Of a stretch of 64,000 bases of DNA, positions 1-11,799 are shown piece by piece; the stretch's first letter is position 1; each line of letters starts with the position of its first letter. Source of the DNA: Cristatella mucedo (taxonomy: Eukaryota > Bryozoa > Phylactolaemata > Cristatellidae); assembly GCA_009760855.2 (NCBI GenBank), contig WPIO01000005.1, positions 5,998,001-6,062,000 on the forward strand, read 5' to 3'. The notes below the pieces were generated by a model, which did no database searches, was not told the DNA's origin, and saw only the letters and a list, made by a program, of their open reading frames with translations. The position numbers and the translations under genes were made by a program.

Positions 1-2850
1 TCAAGCAACAAAGAAGGAGAAACATATTTGAGTCAGGAGAGTAGCTAAGGTAGTGAGAAGCACAGAAGTAGCAGCTCAGGACGGCTGGAAAGGATGCATC
101 ATGGTCGGCAGCAGGGTAGTATGTGTCGTTGCCCAAAAATTATGGAAGTGAGTTCCACAGTCTAAGAACTGCAGAGCAAAAGCTTCCGTTACCAACCTCT
201 TTAAGCGGAAGAATGGAACAGCTAATTTATTGTCCGTATAGGACCTGAGGGCACGAGGGTGCTGAAACTAGTGCAGCTGTTCAGCTAGTTATGAAGGAAC
301 CAAGCCGTGGCCGGCCTTGTGGGTCAGCGTAAGAACTTTGCTCTCTACCCGTTGATCAACCGGTTGCTATCTAAGCTCTTCCAGCAAAGGAGACATGCGA
401 TCAATCCTCTGGAATTTGTAAACTAGCTTTGCAGCCATATTCATCACCAGCTGTAGTAGCCTAGTGGATTTTTTGGTAGCCCAGCCAAAATGGCATTGCA
501 ATAATCTAGCCGAGTCTGAATTAGGGAACTAGTTTAAAAAAAATTGCTATCCATCGTGTTAGACAGTCCCTGATCTTAGTTAGGGATCAGAAGTGATGGC
601 TAGCTGTGGAAGCAATCTTTTTAGTAAGCTATTAAAATTTAGGCAGCTGTCGAAGACAACACCTAAATTCTGAGCAGTCGGTGACAGTTGCACAACAGCA
701 TCACTTGTTAGAAGAGCAAAGTCTTTTAGTCCAACCACATGCTTGGGATGTCCTATGAGCAATTGAATGTCTGCAAGGAAAGCATTCAGTTTATCAGTCA
801 CTGCCTCAGATTCTGACCTTTTAAAGGACAAACACAGCTGAGTATCGTCAGCATCAAAGTGATAGCCTATTCCGCGGGCCTGAATGACTTTTCCCAGAAT
901 CTCAGTATAAATGGAGAACAGCAAAGGACCGGGATGGACCCGTGTGGGACTCCACAGGTGAGTGGTCTGGTGGATGAGACCTGACCCTCACACAACACGA
1001 ATTGAAACGACCGGACAAGTACGATTTGAATCGCGCCAGTGCCTCGTCTGCCAGACCGATCGTTGTTCTTAATCGTTTAAGTAGGATATCGTGATCAATT
1101 GTGCCTAAGGCAGCTGATAGATCCTTGCAGTGCTAGGGCACAGACATTCTCATCATCGTTGCTGCATATGTCGTTGGTTAAAGGAGGAGAGCAGTTTAAG
1201 TGGCGCGGTGTCGCTTGAATCCCGACTGAAATTTTTCAGACCTCTTTTCAATGTGTGCTTCAAGCTGCTTAGCACAATTTTTTCAAGAACCTTTGACAAA
1301 AAAGGAAGAAGGGAAAGTGGGCGATAGTTTGCAAGGACCTCTGAATTTTAGCCACACTTTTTAATTTTTAAGTATCAGTCTAATGATGACCGATTTGAAG
1401 GACTTGGGTACAACCCCATTTTCCAAAGAATCATTCAAACCGTCGGTTATGGCTGGGCTAAGTTTGTCTGCCAGTGAAGACCAAAGAGAGGAATGCATGT
1501 GGTCTTCGGGAGACGAACTGTGTTTACTAGACTTTATTGAGGTAGCCACATCGAATGCTGAAATCTCGGAAAAGCTCTTAAAGGAAAGTCGAAGGTTGTG
1601 ATCCAACAATTGCTTTAGTCGGAGGGGGCTTAATGGAGGCACGTATGTGTGCAATTTCTTCAGTGAAGATGGCCGAAAACTTGTCGGCCAAGCTCTCAGT
1701 ATCTGGGAAGTGAGACCTCTCAGAATTGGCCAGCAAATCGTTTACCGTCTTATAAATATGTTTTGGGTCTGACGGGCAGGACTTTAGTTTTCGATTGGAT
1801 AAAGAGGCGCTGGCTTTTCTAACCTTCCGGGTTTATACTCAGAAGAAAGTTTTGAAATTGGCTAGATTGTCATCAGAGCCATACTTCTTTAAGCAGCATT
1901 CAGGCCTTCGCTTAACACAGAGCATCTTTTGAAGTTTTTTTGTAAATTGAAAGGATCTCTGCGACTCGGTATAAGGACAGAATGTACGGGAGCGAGCTCG
2001 TCATGGGCACTCCTAAGTGTCACGTTCACTGCATCTGTTAGGGGTATCGAGGCTGTGGTCGACCCTGGGTGCAGATCAAGAAGACCTGCCTCACAGAGAT
2101 TTCTAAAATTTCTCCGGGTTAATGCTTTTTAAGTTGCGTCTCTAGACAAACTCGACGTCACCATGCACGTACAGCAGAACAAGAACAGTAAACAAGACTG
2201 GGCAATGATTCGAGATGTTCGGCTGGCAAACAAGGTCTGTGGGGCAGATATCATTAGTGAAAACAAGATCCAGGATATGGCCACCGACGTGAATGCTATG
2301 ATTAGAGTGTTGGGCCAAACCGAAGTCCTCCAGACTGTCAAAAAATGAGCTTATCACTTGACTGTTGCTAGGATTTTCAGCATAAATCTTGACGTATCCA
2401 ACAATCAGTAACGGCCTGTCACACAAATGTTTTAGTGACTAACTCTGAAAACTCTTCTACAAACAAGGTTAGACAGCCAGAAGGAGGTCATTACATCACA
2501 ACAGCGAGAGGCATGGTCTTAGATGAGGACTTAATAGCAACTGATTCAAACGATGGCCCATGTGAAAACCCGCAGGTCTTATAGCCAAACGATCCTCGAA
2601 CAACAATAGTAACCCTGCCACTCACCTTGTCAGAACCCATGGACTGAAGGAATCAGAAACCAGAGGGGGTAGCCTCATACACAGCCACCAAAGCAGGCGT
2701 CGTCCATCTCTTGGTCAGCAGAAATGCATCTATCTATATTCTCCTGGACAGCCTGATCGCAGATGAGTAACCGCTTGGTTTTTTAGCGAGTGGAAACTTA
2801 ACAGGCTGAATTTAAGAGGCTATCTAATAACTGTGTGACACCGATTAAGT
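1..2850 (-). mobile_element. LINE family B copy, broken
   Basis: Fragments on the minus strand read as a non-LTR retrotransposon of the L2/CR1 group: endonuclease part (GGHILDLVFTND, near 2142-2426), the start of the reverse transcriptase (near 1361-1654), and the RT active site region with [13 protein letters not shown], then [13 protein letters not shown] (580-924). Several frameshifts and stops split the frames. The copy sits in a CAP intron and its left end runs off the window. The 5' boundary is approximate. Confidence 0.85.
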
Positions 2851-2929
2851 GGCTTGCATACTAGGCGACATGTAGCGGGCACGGCAGACTCATACGAATT
2901 TAAATAGAACCCTATTAACAGCATACGGT

Positions 2930-3180
2930 CGACTTTTCACAATATGTACCTATTTATCACAGCATTCAGTGGGTCCCTGTGATTCGTTCTTTATGTGCTT
3001 ATGCATGCTGACACTGTGCGTGCTGCTACTAACCGTGTTATTCTTGTTGTTTATTGAGCATGCTACTACTAACCATTCAATCATGCTTCTTTTGCAGCAA
3101 ATGTAAAGCACCTAGAAAGAGATTGAGTTCCCTGAGGGCGCTTTATCAAGCGTGTTATTATCATTATGTTGAGCCACAGC
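2930..3180 (+). mobile_element. LINE family A 3' end
   Basis: A 3' UTR with the family tail: AAAGCACC..., AGAGATTGAGTT, GGGCGCTTTATC and a run of TTATTATCATT. It is 5'-truncated. Confidence 0.8.
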
Positions 3181-3675
3181 GAGTGAGGTGTTACCGCAAC
3201 GTGTTGGGTCATAGGTTTGATAGCCGAGCAGTTGATAGGGCGAACACAGAATGCAAGGAGGTTCTTTCTGACCGGCTAAGGAGAAGGCCACCTAGGTATT
3301 AACTAATGGTGACATCGGACCTTGTGCTAAGCAGGTCCTGTTTTGAATAGCATATCCTAGGATAGCTCTTGAACAATCGCAGCGAAGATATCAGCAGGAT
3401 ACCCAAAAGTATCGTAAAGAGGGGTTAAGGTCCACACAACTCTTGGAGTCGTCCGAGTCTACTCTCTAGTGCAGGAAGAAGGCATCGTGGTATCGTGCAT
3501 GCCATTGAAGCTTAGTTTTTATTCTTTTACAGCAAGTTGTAGCGCACCTGGGTCGAGATTTGATTCTCTCTTGGATGCTGTGCAAAAGACTTAGAAGTAT
3601 TATTGTTACTATTGTTGTTACTGTGTGCAGTCGTGCGGAGGTTAGCAGTACAGGCTCACAACATAAACGTTTCAG

Positions 3676-3895
3676 GGTGGCAACGCTCTGACGGTGGCAG
3701 CCGGCACATCCCCATCTGCTGCTGTTGCTGCTCATGCTCCACCACCGCCACCTAGCGGTGGACCACCGCCGCCTCCGCCGCCAATGCCTGTACTGCCACC
3801 TGTGCCCGCGGCACCAGCTGCTGCTGCTGGTTCTGCTGGAGCTGACCCTAGTGCACTGTTCGCCGAACTGAACAAGGGCAGTGACATCACAAAAG
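3676..3895 (+). CDS. CAP1: CAP exon: proline-rich linker and WH2-like segment
   Basis: Acceptor cag ends at 3675 and donor gtgcgg starts at 3896. The exon opens in phase 0 and ends with one base of a split Gly codon. It encodes a run of Pro and Ala typical of the profilin-binding linker, followed by [17 protein letters not shown]. Confidence 0.9.
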
Positions 3896-5507
3896 GTGCG
3901 GTCACTGCTGTGCTGTGCTGGATAATCGTCCGTAGCCCCTCATCTGTTTTGTTGGTTAGGGAAGTTGTGTAATAGGTGCTTACGTGTCGCTATCTTAGTG
4001 GTGAGATTTTTGTGGCTCGATGCCCTCATTAACAGACGTCGTTTGGAACAAAGGTTTTGGCTTACGGTTCGGTTGCACATTATATTGGAGCGTTTGCCTC
4101 CGGAGCCACTGTATGCATTTCATTTGAATACATGGCAGTGCTGCGATTGTCACGATTATTCTATTAGTGCTCCTGTAAGCCTGGCTTTTGAGCCAGCCGT
4201 ATTCAATTTACATCTTGCAAGGCCTGACTTGTGTTTATATTGGCTCTATATTCCTCGTTTACGTGTTGTGTTGTGGCATGCGCATGACTGACTTTGACAG
4301 ACTAACTAGTCAAGGCTCAATATTAGGCCCACCATTCAATCGTGTTTCCCTTTGCAGTAAATGTAAAGCGCCTAGAAAGAGATTGAGTTCTCTGATGGCG
4401 CTTTATCGAGTGCATTATTATTATTATAGATCTGCTGCTTAGTGAGTCTTGTTGGCTCTCTTTTGCACTGTCCTATGTGGTGAAGCTTGTAAGACACATC
4501 GGGGTCACCATTTGCTGTAGTCACTTGCCTGTGCATTATTTGGCACCGTGGGAGGATCGTGTTCTTAGTACCTTGTTTCTCTTAAATGCTGCACAATGTG
4601 CTTTTCAGACAGACCCTTGGCATCATAATAACACTTTTATAACACCCTAAGAGAAGGGAATCGCTTTGTAGGCACTTTATATATGCTGCATCTGTTCATA
4701 AAGTTGCATGCTTTCTCCTGCTGCTAGCACTGGGCACTACTCTCCCTTTGCCGTGTTGCCCTACCTGTGTACACATAGCCTTGTGCACGATAATACCTTG
4801 CTATGCGCTAGTCGTGTGCCTTTAACGTGATCGGTACTGATCTAAAATTTCAGGGCTTAAGAAAGTCAGCGACGATATGAAAACCCACAAGAATCCGGCT
4901 CTGAGGTCTGGCCCTGCACCTTTTAAGCCTGCCGCAGCTCCGAAGCCACTCCTGCACGGCTCGCCTTCCAAGCCGGCAAATGCCACCTCGCACGTACCTT
5001 CGCCAGCTGCAGCCACTCGGTCTGGCTCAGCGGCCGGCCGGCCTGCTGCGGCACCGCAGAAGCCACCTGTGCTCGAACTTCAGGGAAAGAAATGGGCAGT
5101 GGTAAGCAGCTTTGACACACCTGAGCGTGCCACCAGCTGTGACGTTTTGCTCCTGCTCTCGCAGTCAGGCAGCAGTGCACTCTGGCGGCCACTCGCTAGT
5201 TGCTCTTGTGGCAGCTCATTCATGTAAGCCGGCGCGGATGCCCCTGCCATTGATGCCCTGGCTGTTAGTGGCCCACTGCAGCCTGGAGTGCATTGCCGTG
5301 CATATTTGTTAGTGCTTCACCGGTCTTATGCAGCCTGCGTGAGCTTCTGGTACTGCTCGCTTGTGTGTGCATGGGTGGATCACTCCGAGCTGGGACCTCA
5401 TCGGTGGGCACTTCTAGCTGAACTGTGGTGACGTTGGTCGTCTTTCTGCGAGAACATTTTAAAATTTCTGCGAAGGCTGCGTTTAAGGTCAAATATGTTG
5501 TATACTT

Positions 5508-5552
<45 letters not shown>

Positions 5553-6591
5553 CGTGTGTGTGCGCGTGCGTGTGTGTGTGCGCGCGTGTGCACGTGTGTG
5601 TACGTGTTCTGTTACACAGCATCTGTTGCTTCCGTCACGTTAACTTGGTGCTCTGCCCCCCACCTGCAAAATTGGACGTTGCTTGCTCTAGGAATATCAA
5701 AGTGAGAATCACGCTATCGTGATCGATGACACGGAAATAAAGCAGAATGTATACATTTTCCATTGCATCAATTCCACGATCCAAATTAAAGGAAAGATCA
5801 ACTCAGTTACTCTAGGTAAGGCTTGCATAGTACTCTCGAGAGGTATTTACCAAGCTGCTCGTGCTGCCTGCCCCTTTTGCTTTTAGCTTGCTGACAAGTG
5901 GGCCAGTCGGCCAAGTCCTCCTCTGCACAGTGATACACATGCCAAGGTCGTTACCATTGCCCCGGTTTCTGCTCTGCCTGTGTGACACGTGTACACTATC
6001 CAATGCAGACACTTGCAGCTATTCGTTTGAGAAAGCAAGTGCTCGGTCAGGCACTATGCCTGTGAGATTTCTTTGCAGACAGCTGCCGAAAGACTGCTGT
6101 AGTCTGCGAGGATATCATTGCTGTGGTGGAGTTCATTAACTGCCAGTCAGTGAAAGCCCAGGTGAGTCCTTCTATTTAAGGCAAGCGTTCACGTAGTAAT
6201 AATCACTGAGAAACCAGAACTACCTAAAATAGAAGACTCATAACCTGAGGTTCGAATTTAGCTGCCTTGTAACTTAATCTCGTTTACTCTCGTTTAGGTG
6301 ACTGGTAAAGTTCCAACCGTGAGCATTGAGAAGACGGATGGATGTCAGCTGTATATGTCTAAAGCCAGTACCGATTGTGCCTTCATAACAAGCAAATCCT
6401 CTGAAATGAACGTTCTTTATCCTAAAGACGATGGCGATTATGTAAGTTCTTTTTCGAAGGACCCCCACAATACGTAGCTGTAACAGCTTTATGTTTGTAA
6501 GCCTAGTCGGCCTCCTTTGCGTCTAGAGGTAATGGCTGTAATTAATGGGTGGCAACTCTTCTGAGATCTTCACAGTTAATGGGATTTGCCT

Positions 6592-6669
<78 letters not shown>

Positions 6670-7284
6670 ACCTGTGTAAACTTGCTTGAGCGTGTGTGTG
6701 CTTGTGAGTGTGTTGTGTGTATGTGTGCTTATGTTGATGCTCACTTGATCACGTCTGCTGCTTTATGTTCAAGCAATGGCACGTGTGAGCGCACGGGCAC
6801 CAGAGTGTACTTTACCGCTGTACACTGTTGCTGGCCAAATCGATCGACCGTATCGATGCACGAGCTCATTTTGCACTATTTTCATTTAACGCCTGAGTGC
6901 ACTAAGTATTCTGCCGACATGGTAGCTGCTGTCAGCCAGCTGTAGTCAGGACATGGCGTACATGCATCAGCCAGTGCCCTAGTCTATGTCTACCCAATAG
7001 AAACTTGAGGAAGCCTGGTATCATTTAAGATATCTCTCTAGGATCATGGCACTTCACATGTTTTGGTTGAGTTGGGTATCGTTTCGAAGTACTTGCTTTA
7101 TTTTTTTCACTACTTGACCCACAAAGCCTAAATCACGTTTAAAGTTTCTCGGCTGCTGCTGTCATGGCTTCGTTTATAGAAAAGCCCCTATTCGTTTCAG
7201 GTGGAGTGTGCGATACCTGAGCAATTTAAATCTAGTTGGAATGGAAAGGGTTTGACCACTGCAGCAACCGAGCTTGCTGGTTAG
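3676..7284 (+). CDS. CAP1: Adenylyl cyclase-associated protein (CAP), 3' half, six exons
   Basis: CAP proteins bind actin monomers and, with cofilin, drive filament turnover and nucleotide exchange in the cytosol. Six exons join in frame (3676-3895, 4854-5101, 5692-5815, 6079-6161, 6298-6441, 7201-7284) to give about 300 residues ending in ATELAG and a stop at 7282-7284. The order matches the family: proline-rich linker, WH2-like segment ([18 protein letters not shown] then [15 protein letters not shown]), then the C-terminal beta-helix CARP domain starting at [10 protein letters not shown], with the hallmark KSSEMNVL and [10 protein letters not shown]. Human CAP1 has 475 residues, so about 170 N-terminal residues (coiled coil and helical-folded domain) lie left of the window. 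All introns are GT-AG and all phases agree. Identification is firm; only the paralogue name is uncertain. Confidence 0.95.
4310..4432 (+). mobile_element. LINE family A 3' tail
   Basis: A short copy with a perfect 8-bp stem (AAAGCGCC at 4365-4372, GGCGCTTT at 4397-4404) and an inner AGAGA/TCTCT stem, ending in ATTATTATTATT. It is in a CAP intron. Confidence 0.8.
4854..5101 (+). CDS. CAP1: CAP exon: WH2 end to start of CARP domain
   Basis: It follows a ttcag acceptor and completes the split Gly codon ([18 protein letters not shown]). A low-complexity Ala/Pro/Ser stretch follows, then [10 protein letters not shown]. It ends in phase 0 at a gtaagc donor. Confidence 0.93.
5510..5606. repeat. (TG)n microsatellite
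   Basis: Nearly pure TG with CG interruptions toward its right end, in a CAP intron. Confidence 0.95.
5692..5815 (+). CDS. CAP1: CAP exon: CARP domain, first part
   Basis: The exon encodes [20 protein letters not shown] and then [12 protein letters not shown], matching the family pattern ENQ..LVIEDTELKQ...IKGKINSIT. Donor is gtaagg; it ends in phase 1. Confidence 0.94.
6079..6161 (+). CDS. CAP1: CAP exon: CARP domain, middle part
   Basis: The exon encodes [19 protein letters not shown] then INCQSVKAQ, matching DNCKKLGLVFD..VGIVEIINCKDVKVQ. The acceptor is tttgcag and the donor gtgagt. Confidence 0.94.
6298..6441 (+). CDS. CAP1: CAP exon: CARP domain, late part
   Basis: The exon encodes [20 protein letters not shown] and, later, [15 protein letters not shown]. 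This is the most conserved CARP region. It is 144 bases, phase 0 at both ends. Confidence 0.95.
6593..6668. repeat. (TG)n microsatellite
   Basis: About 38 uninterrupted TG units in the last CAP intron. Confidence 0.95.
7201..7284 (+). CDS. CAP1: CAP last exon with stop codon
   Basis: After a tttcag acceptor the exon encodes [20 protein letters not shown] then AATELAG and TAG. The C-terminal T-E-[IL]-A-G is typical of CAP. Confidence 0.95.
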   Translation: MECAIPEQFKSSWNGKGLTTAATELAG

Positions 7285-7502
7285 CGCAGATGACACCGTG
7301 AAAAGGCAGCCGTTTGTTTTAATAATTGCCTCCGACAGCCAGTGGCAACTGATGTTTATTGCCAAACCAAGGTGGTAGAAATACTGCTTGCAATTATGAA
7401 GGGCTACACAAGTAACTAATTCTGTTGCATGCGTATAGGCTTTTCTTCTTATGACTTACCTCATCACAAGAGCAGCAGCTGCTGCATAGATTTATGAATT
7501 GA

Positions 7503-7508
7503 AATAAA
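7503..7508 (+). terminator. Polyadenylation signal of CAP (AATAAA)
   Basis: A canonical AATAAA lies about 220 bases after the CAP stop codon and is followed by a T/G-rich stretch. This gives a normal-length 3' UTR. Poly(A) site use is inferred. Confidence 0.6.
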
Positions 7509-7984
7509 TTGCTCTGGTGTAAGCTAAAACTAGCCACTCGGCATTTTTTGTTTTGTTCTGCTGTACTGAATGGTATTATTGCAGCAGAAGAAAGCAATGG
7601 ACGGATTTAATACCATTCTGCATAGTAAAATTGAATAATGAATGCACATAATTGTGTTCTTATGCTATGTGGTTAAGAGAATTGCATGATTGTTTTTTAA
7701 CCTGTCATATGCACATGACAGCTTTCTAGATGCTTCGGCCGTTGTAGCTTATTTTAAGTTAGCTTTTGATAAGTATTGAATTTATCTGGTGACTTCTACT
7801 GATCATATGCAAGTACATATATATGAATGTGCAGGCGAAGTAGCCTCATTAGACAATGTGCAGGAACATTTTTCTTTTTAGAAATTAGCAGTGAGATGCT
7901 CAAAATTGATCTAAATGTTCAGCAAAGTAAAAAAGGCCAGCTGGTCAAAAACCACAAGTTTATGTAGCTGGCAAAGAACCTTAA

Positions 7985-8110
7985 TGGCGGTCGCCATGCT
8001 TGCTGAGAGCAATAGGATTGCCCGCCGAAAGGCTTGAACCCACGACCTGGGTCGTGACGCACAGTATCTGCTGGTTCGTGGAGCCTGAAATAGCAACGCT
8101 GTCTGGATTG
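7985..8110 (-). mobile_element. tRNA-derived SINE S1, partial
   Basis: The minus strand contains ACGACCCAGGTCGTGGGTTC, a palindromic core fused to a B box (GTGGGTTCAAGCC). It is the same core as the S1 copies at 17.5, 34.2 and 61.6 kb. Confidence 0.6.
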
Positions 8111-8599
8111 CCAAGAGAGCACAGCTCTCCGAGGACTAATCCGAGATTTGCAGATCTGGTCAGGTACCACGATGTCCATGCTACTAAGAGAATGTATGAT
8201 GCTATGAGTAATCGGACATTTGTTGTAGTGCTATTACTTTTACTAGAGGTGTAACGTCGTCGGCCACACCCAAATAAGGTCGTCTGTAAGCCTATATTAT
8301 ATGCAGGCGATGCAACATCTGCAAAGGCCCACCAAATTTCCTCCAATGAGTCAGAATGTTCAGCTAGTAGCAAAGATTCGTGACTTTTGCAGGCACTTGT
8401 GGTTCTGTTCTGCAGCTGTTTTGGTAGTTTATTAGTAGAGATATTGAAGCCTACATGTAATATCCACTGGCTATGTAGTCATCTTTTGAAGTGAGTGGTA
8501 AGTCAGTAGTGTGCTCTAGGTCCCTTAATTTTTGCCAAGGATACTACCCGATGTAATCAGCAAAGCACGACTCCGGTTTAGTTATTTTACACAAGGCTT

Positions 8600-9247
8600 A
8601 CTGCTTTACCTGCTTTTTGATCATTTCGGGACTGATACTCAATACATTGCAGCTTAGATTGCCGACATTCGTACTTGGGTGGCAGCTACCTTTCGTAAAT
8701 TGAATAACCACATGACCAACCGATAAATTATGGGCAAACCTAGCGTCATGCAGAAACTGGAAAGCCTTGCCATCGCTAATTGGGTGGCTGTTTATAAATG
8801 ACCTTTTACTCGGCAACCACACCAGCTCCAAAGTCAAGTCTCTACTGTCAATCGTTGCCGGTGCAATAAGAAGCTGATGCCTCCCGTCACAATACCTGCT
8901 TGTGCTCTTTTGATGAGTCGTTTAGTCGTATCTTTAATGAACGTCCAATTTCTAGTAGACCTTGCCTTCAGCGTCAATGCTCTCAGGCTTGCTCATTACC
9001 GACTGAAATCACATCATCGCATGATTTGCCGATCCTCAAAAAGAGAAGCCATAAACTTACCCGTTTCTCGTGGCTATTGCTCCGCCCACATGAATCATCC
9101 TTCGTGTTCTTACGCAATGCGATATTGTGTATGATATAACTTATTCTATGATGTAACCTATCGATTTGCTTCCTCTTCAGCATGCGTAAAGTGCCTCATA
9201 AGAAATCGTACGTTTCGCTGACTCAATTTGATTTTATTATTATTGTA
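8600..9247 (+). mobile_element. LINE family A relic, diverged
   Basis: It matches the 31.6-kb family A copy in order: ATTATGGGCAAACC..., CCAGCTCCAAAGTCAAGTC, and a tail near 9184-9247 (GTAAAGTGCCT...ATTATTATT). It is much more diverged than the 23- and 31-kb copies. Confidence 0.6.
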
Positions 9248-9434
9248 AGCTGCATTTACAGGTCAAACTTTGGTGTGACTGTCCAGAAAACTAGAGCATT
9301 TTAGATCATCAAAGTTGGCCAAGAGCATTGGCGTGTGCTATGAACATCAGAGGACGTCGGCCTTGCTAGGCTCACGAAAATTTGACCTAGTAAATTACAA
9401 ATGATGCAAAACTAGGCAGGTAGTCTTAAGGTGG

Positions 9435-9775
9435 CGAAAGTCTAACTGCTAAGTTAGACCACCTCTCACCGCCCTAAAGAGGCTTCCCATCCAGCAGGGC
9501 ATCGACTGCAAGGTTTTGTCACTCACTTTTAGGTAATTTAACCCTCTTTCTCGTGCGATCATACATATATCTGACATACTTTCATATTTGGCTACCCATC
9601 CTAGCACAGGCTTCTCCTGATTCACATCGTTTCACGCCTGACCAAACTCGAATCCTTCGATAACCACGGCACCTTCCTAGTAGGAGGCACTTACCGACCA
9701 ACATTGAGACTTACGCAAAGTGCAATGCAAGATTTAGTTCTCTGGGGGTGCTGTCCATGTTTCGCTGTTCTCACT
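9435..9775 (+). mobile_element. LINE family A relic, 3' part
   Basis: It contains GCATCGACTGCAAGGTTTTG and TCACTCACTTTTAGG, both conserved in family A, and a decayed tail near 9720-9765. Confidence 0.6.
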
Positions 9776-9779
9776 TACT

Positions 9780-11130
9780 ATAACATCCTTTGATTTGACT
9801 GCAAATGAAGTAGAGCTAAAGCCGACCTGTTCCTTGCAGCATTTGCTTCATCTTTGAGAATCATAATTCCTGGCTCAGTAAAGTGAGCGGTAAGGCTCTT
9901 CTTTTTCGTAAATGTGTGCGGAATTTATAAAAATGTTTGTCGTAGAGTATTGTATTGCTGATTTAGGTATTTAGTGCAGTCAAAACCACTTTATAATTTT
10001 TATTCTGATTATGGTACACAGTCTACTCTACTTATAAGCATACGCCCGGGCCGGCATGTGACCATTCTTAGGCGGAGTATTCGCATGTGCGGAGTGAGAC
10101 TATAGCTAGAGTAAATGGGACGCGGAACTTCTATTCTTAAGCAAAAAATTCCTGTACCTGATGTTGGAAATTCTTACACGCGGACTCGACTTTAATGGCA
10201 TCAACTCGACACATGTGAGGCTCTTTAGCAAGTGCTGCATTTGTTCATATGGTGATGACATGTTCATTCCTGAGAGAGAGAGAGAAAGAGAGAGAGAGAA
10301 AGTAGATTTCAAATGATATCAGATAAAATAAAATATCTCTAATCAAGTGCAACAATTATAAAAATTGACTGGTGCCAGTCAGAATTTACAGTTATAGTCG
10401 AAATCTTTTTTTATCGCTGAGAAACCCCTGAAAATCCAAGAAAGCCCTGAGAGTCTTTCATCAATGACACCCTCCGAATTCTGTTTTGCTTTAAATTCGG
10501 TACTGGCGTAATCAAATTAAAAACCTCATTCAAGCTGCAATTAATATAAAAAACTCCACAGGCTGCTTATCGGTTGCTTAATGCACACTGTCTGGTCGTT
10601 TTCTTATTCTTTTGAGTTGTTTTCGCTAGTTCACGTCACCGGTGAAAAAATCTATAAAATCAACGCTGTCTGACCAAAGAATAAAGCCTTATTAAATAAC
10701 TCCTAGAAAGAAGCTATTCTGGCTGATCGCAAGCCGCGGCGGGTGCAGATTTTGCGTCTTGTACCAGATCAGGGTGCCTGCGCTCACAGCCAGTATAAAG
10801 CGTCATTGCGTCAGCATCAACTAGCGTCACAAAAGTTATATTAATTTAGCCGCTTCTTCAGCATTATATAGTAACGAGTAACGGCTATCTGTCTCCTTTA
10901 AAGTTATGTGCACCGGTGTCACGAATAAGCGAATGCGATAGCATAGGGCACAGCTTCCTAAAAAAAATCTCCGAAAAAGACTTAACATTACACGAGAAAC
11001 TCGACACAAGCAACAAACATTTTACCACTGACACTATCGCGAGCTCGGTGACACCGAAATGGGGAATTTTAAGCAGATATAAACCAGTAGCTTGACGTCC
11101 AACGATCGCGGGGCGCCAGTCAAGCAATGC
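9780..11130. other. Spacer with no recognised gene
   Basis: A-T-rich spacer. A short GA microsatellite lies at 10272-10302. I see no exon or element ends. Confidence 0.5.
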
Positions 11131-11136
11131 AGAATA

Positions 11137-11793
11137 CAGTCGACCCTCGTTTATCGCGGTTAATCTGCTCCAGACTCTACCGCGATAGGTGAGTTTCCGC
11201 AAAGTAGGATTCTTTACTTATAAATCAAATATTTTCGTAGTTAGAGCATAGAAGACCTGTTTGTGACCCCCTAAATACAGTTTTAAAATTATTAGAGCCC
11301 TCAAGACGTGAAATAACACCCCTTTAGTCACCATTACACTCGTATTGCCAAATATATCAGACAAAATGAGAGAAAATAAGACAAATTAGACGTTTAAAAC
11401 ATCGTATTGTTATTATTGTACATTTAATTGCACACACACAATTTTTACGCACAAACACCAAGCTATGAAAATAGTGCGTTAGGTGATGAAGTGATTAAGA
11501 TGACGAGATGAACAGCACAGCAAAGAAGAGCAAGATTACTGCTCCTCTGAAGGCCCGACTTCAGTAGGAGTCTTCAGATGGTGCAGTATCTTCAACAGGT
11601 GCGTCGTCGTCTTCTTCCGCGTTCCATACGTACAGTAATTTTATTATTATTACAGTGGTGTATAATTGACTTGGACACAGGAGCGCGTGCTATATCATTT
11701 TCGATCAGCTTTTTAATGAATGTACACGTATTTCAAAAAACCGCGATAGAGTGAGCTGCGAAAGTCGAAGCGCGAAGTTGCGAGGGATGACTG
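11137..11793 (-). mobile_element. Pogo/Tigger-like DNA transposon, internally deleted
   Basis: Ends are inverted (CAGTCGACCCTCG and CGAGGGATGACTG) and flanked by TA on both sides, the Tc1/mariner target duplication. The subterminal TTATCGCGG / CCGCGATA blocks are typical of this group. On the minus strand near 11,570-11,630 a short frame reads EEDDDAPVEDTAPSEDSY and a stop, like the acidic C-terminus of a pogo-like transposase. At 657 bases it cannot encode a full transposase. Confidence 0.75.
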
Positions 11794-11799
11794 TACTGA

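Noticed and set aside
1-3675. Possible N-terminal CAP exons before 3676
   Set aside because: I searched for the conserved N-terminal CAP blocks and found only LINE sequence and unassigned intron.
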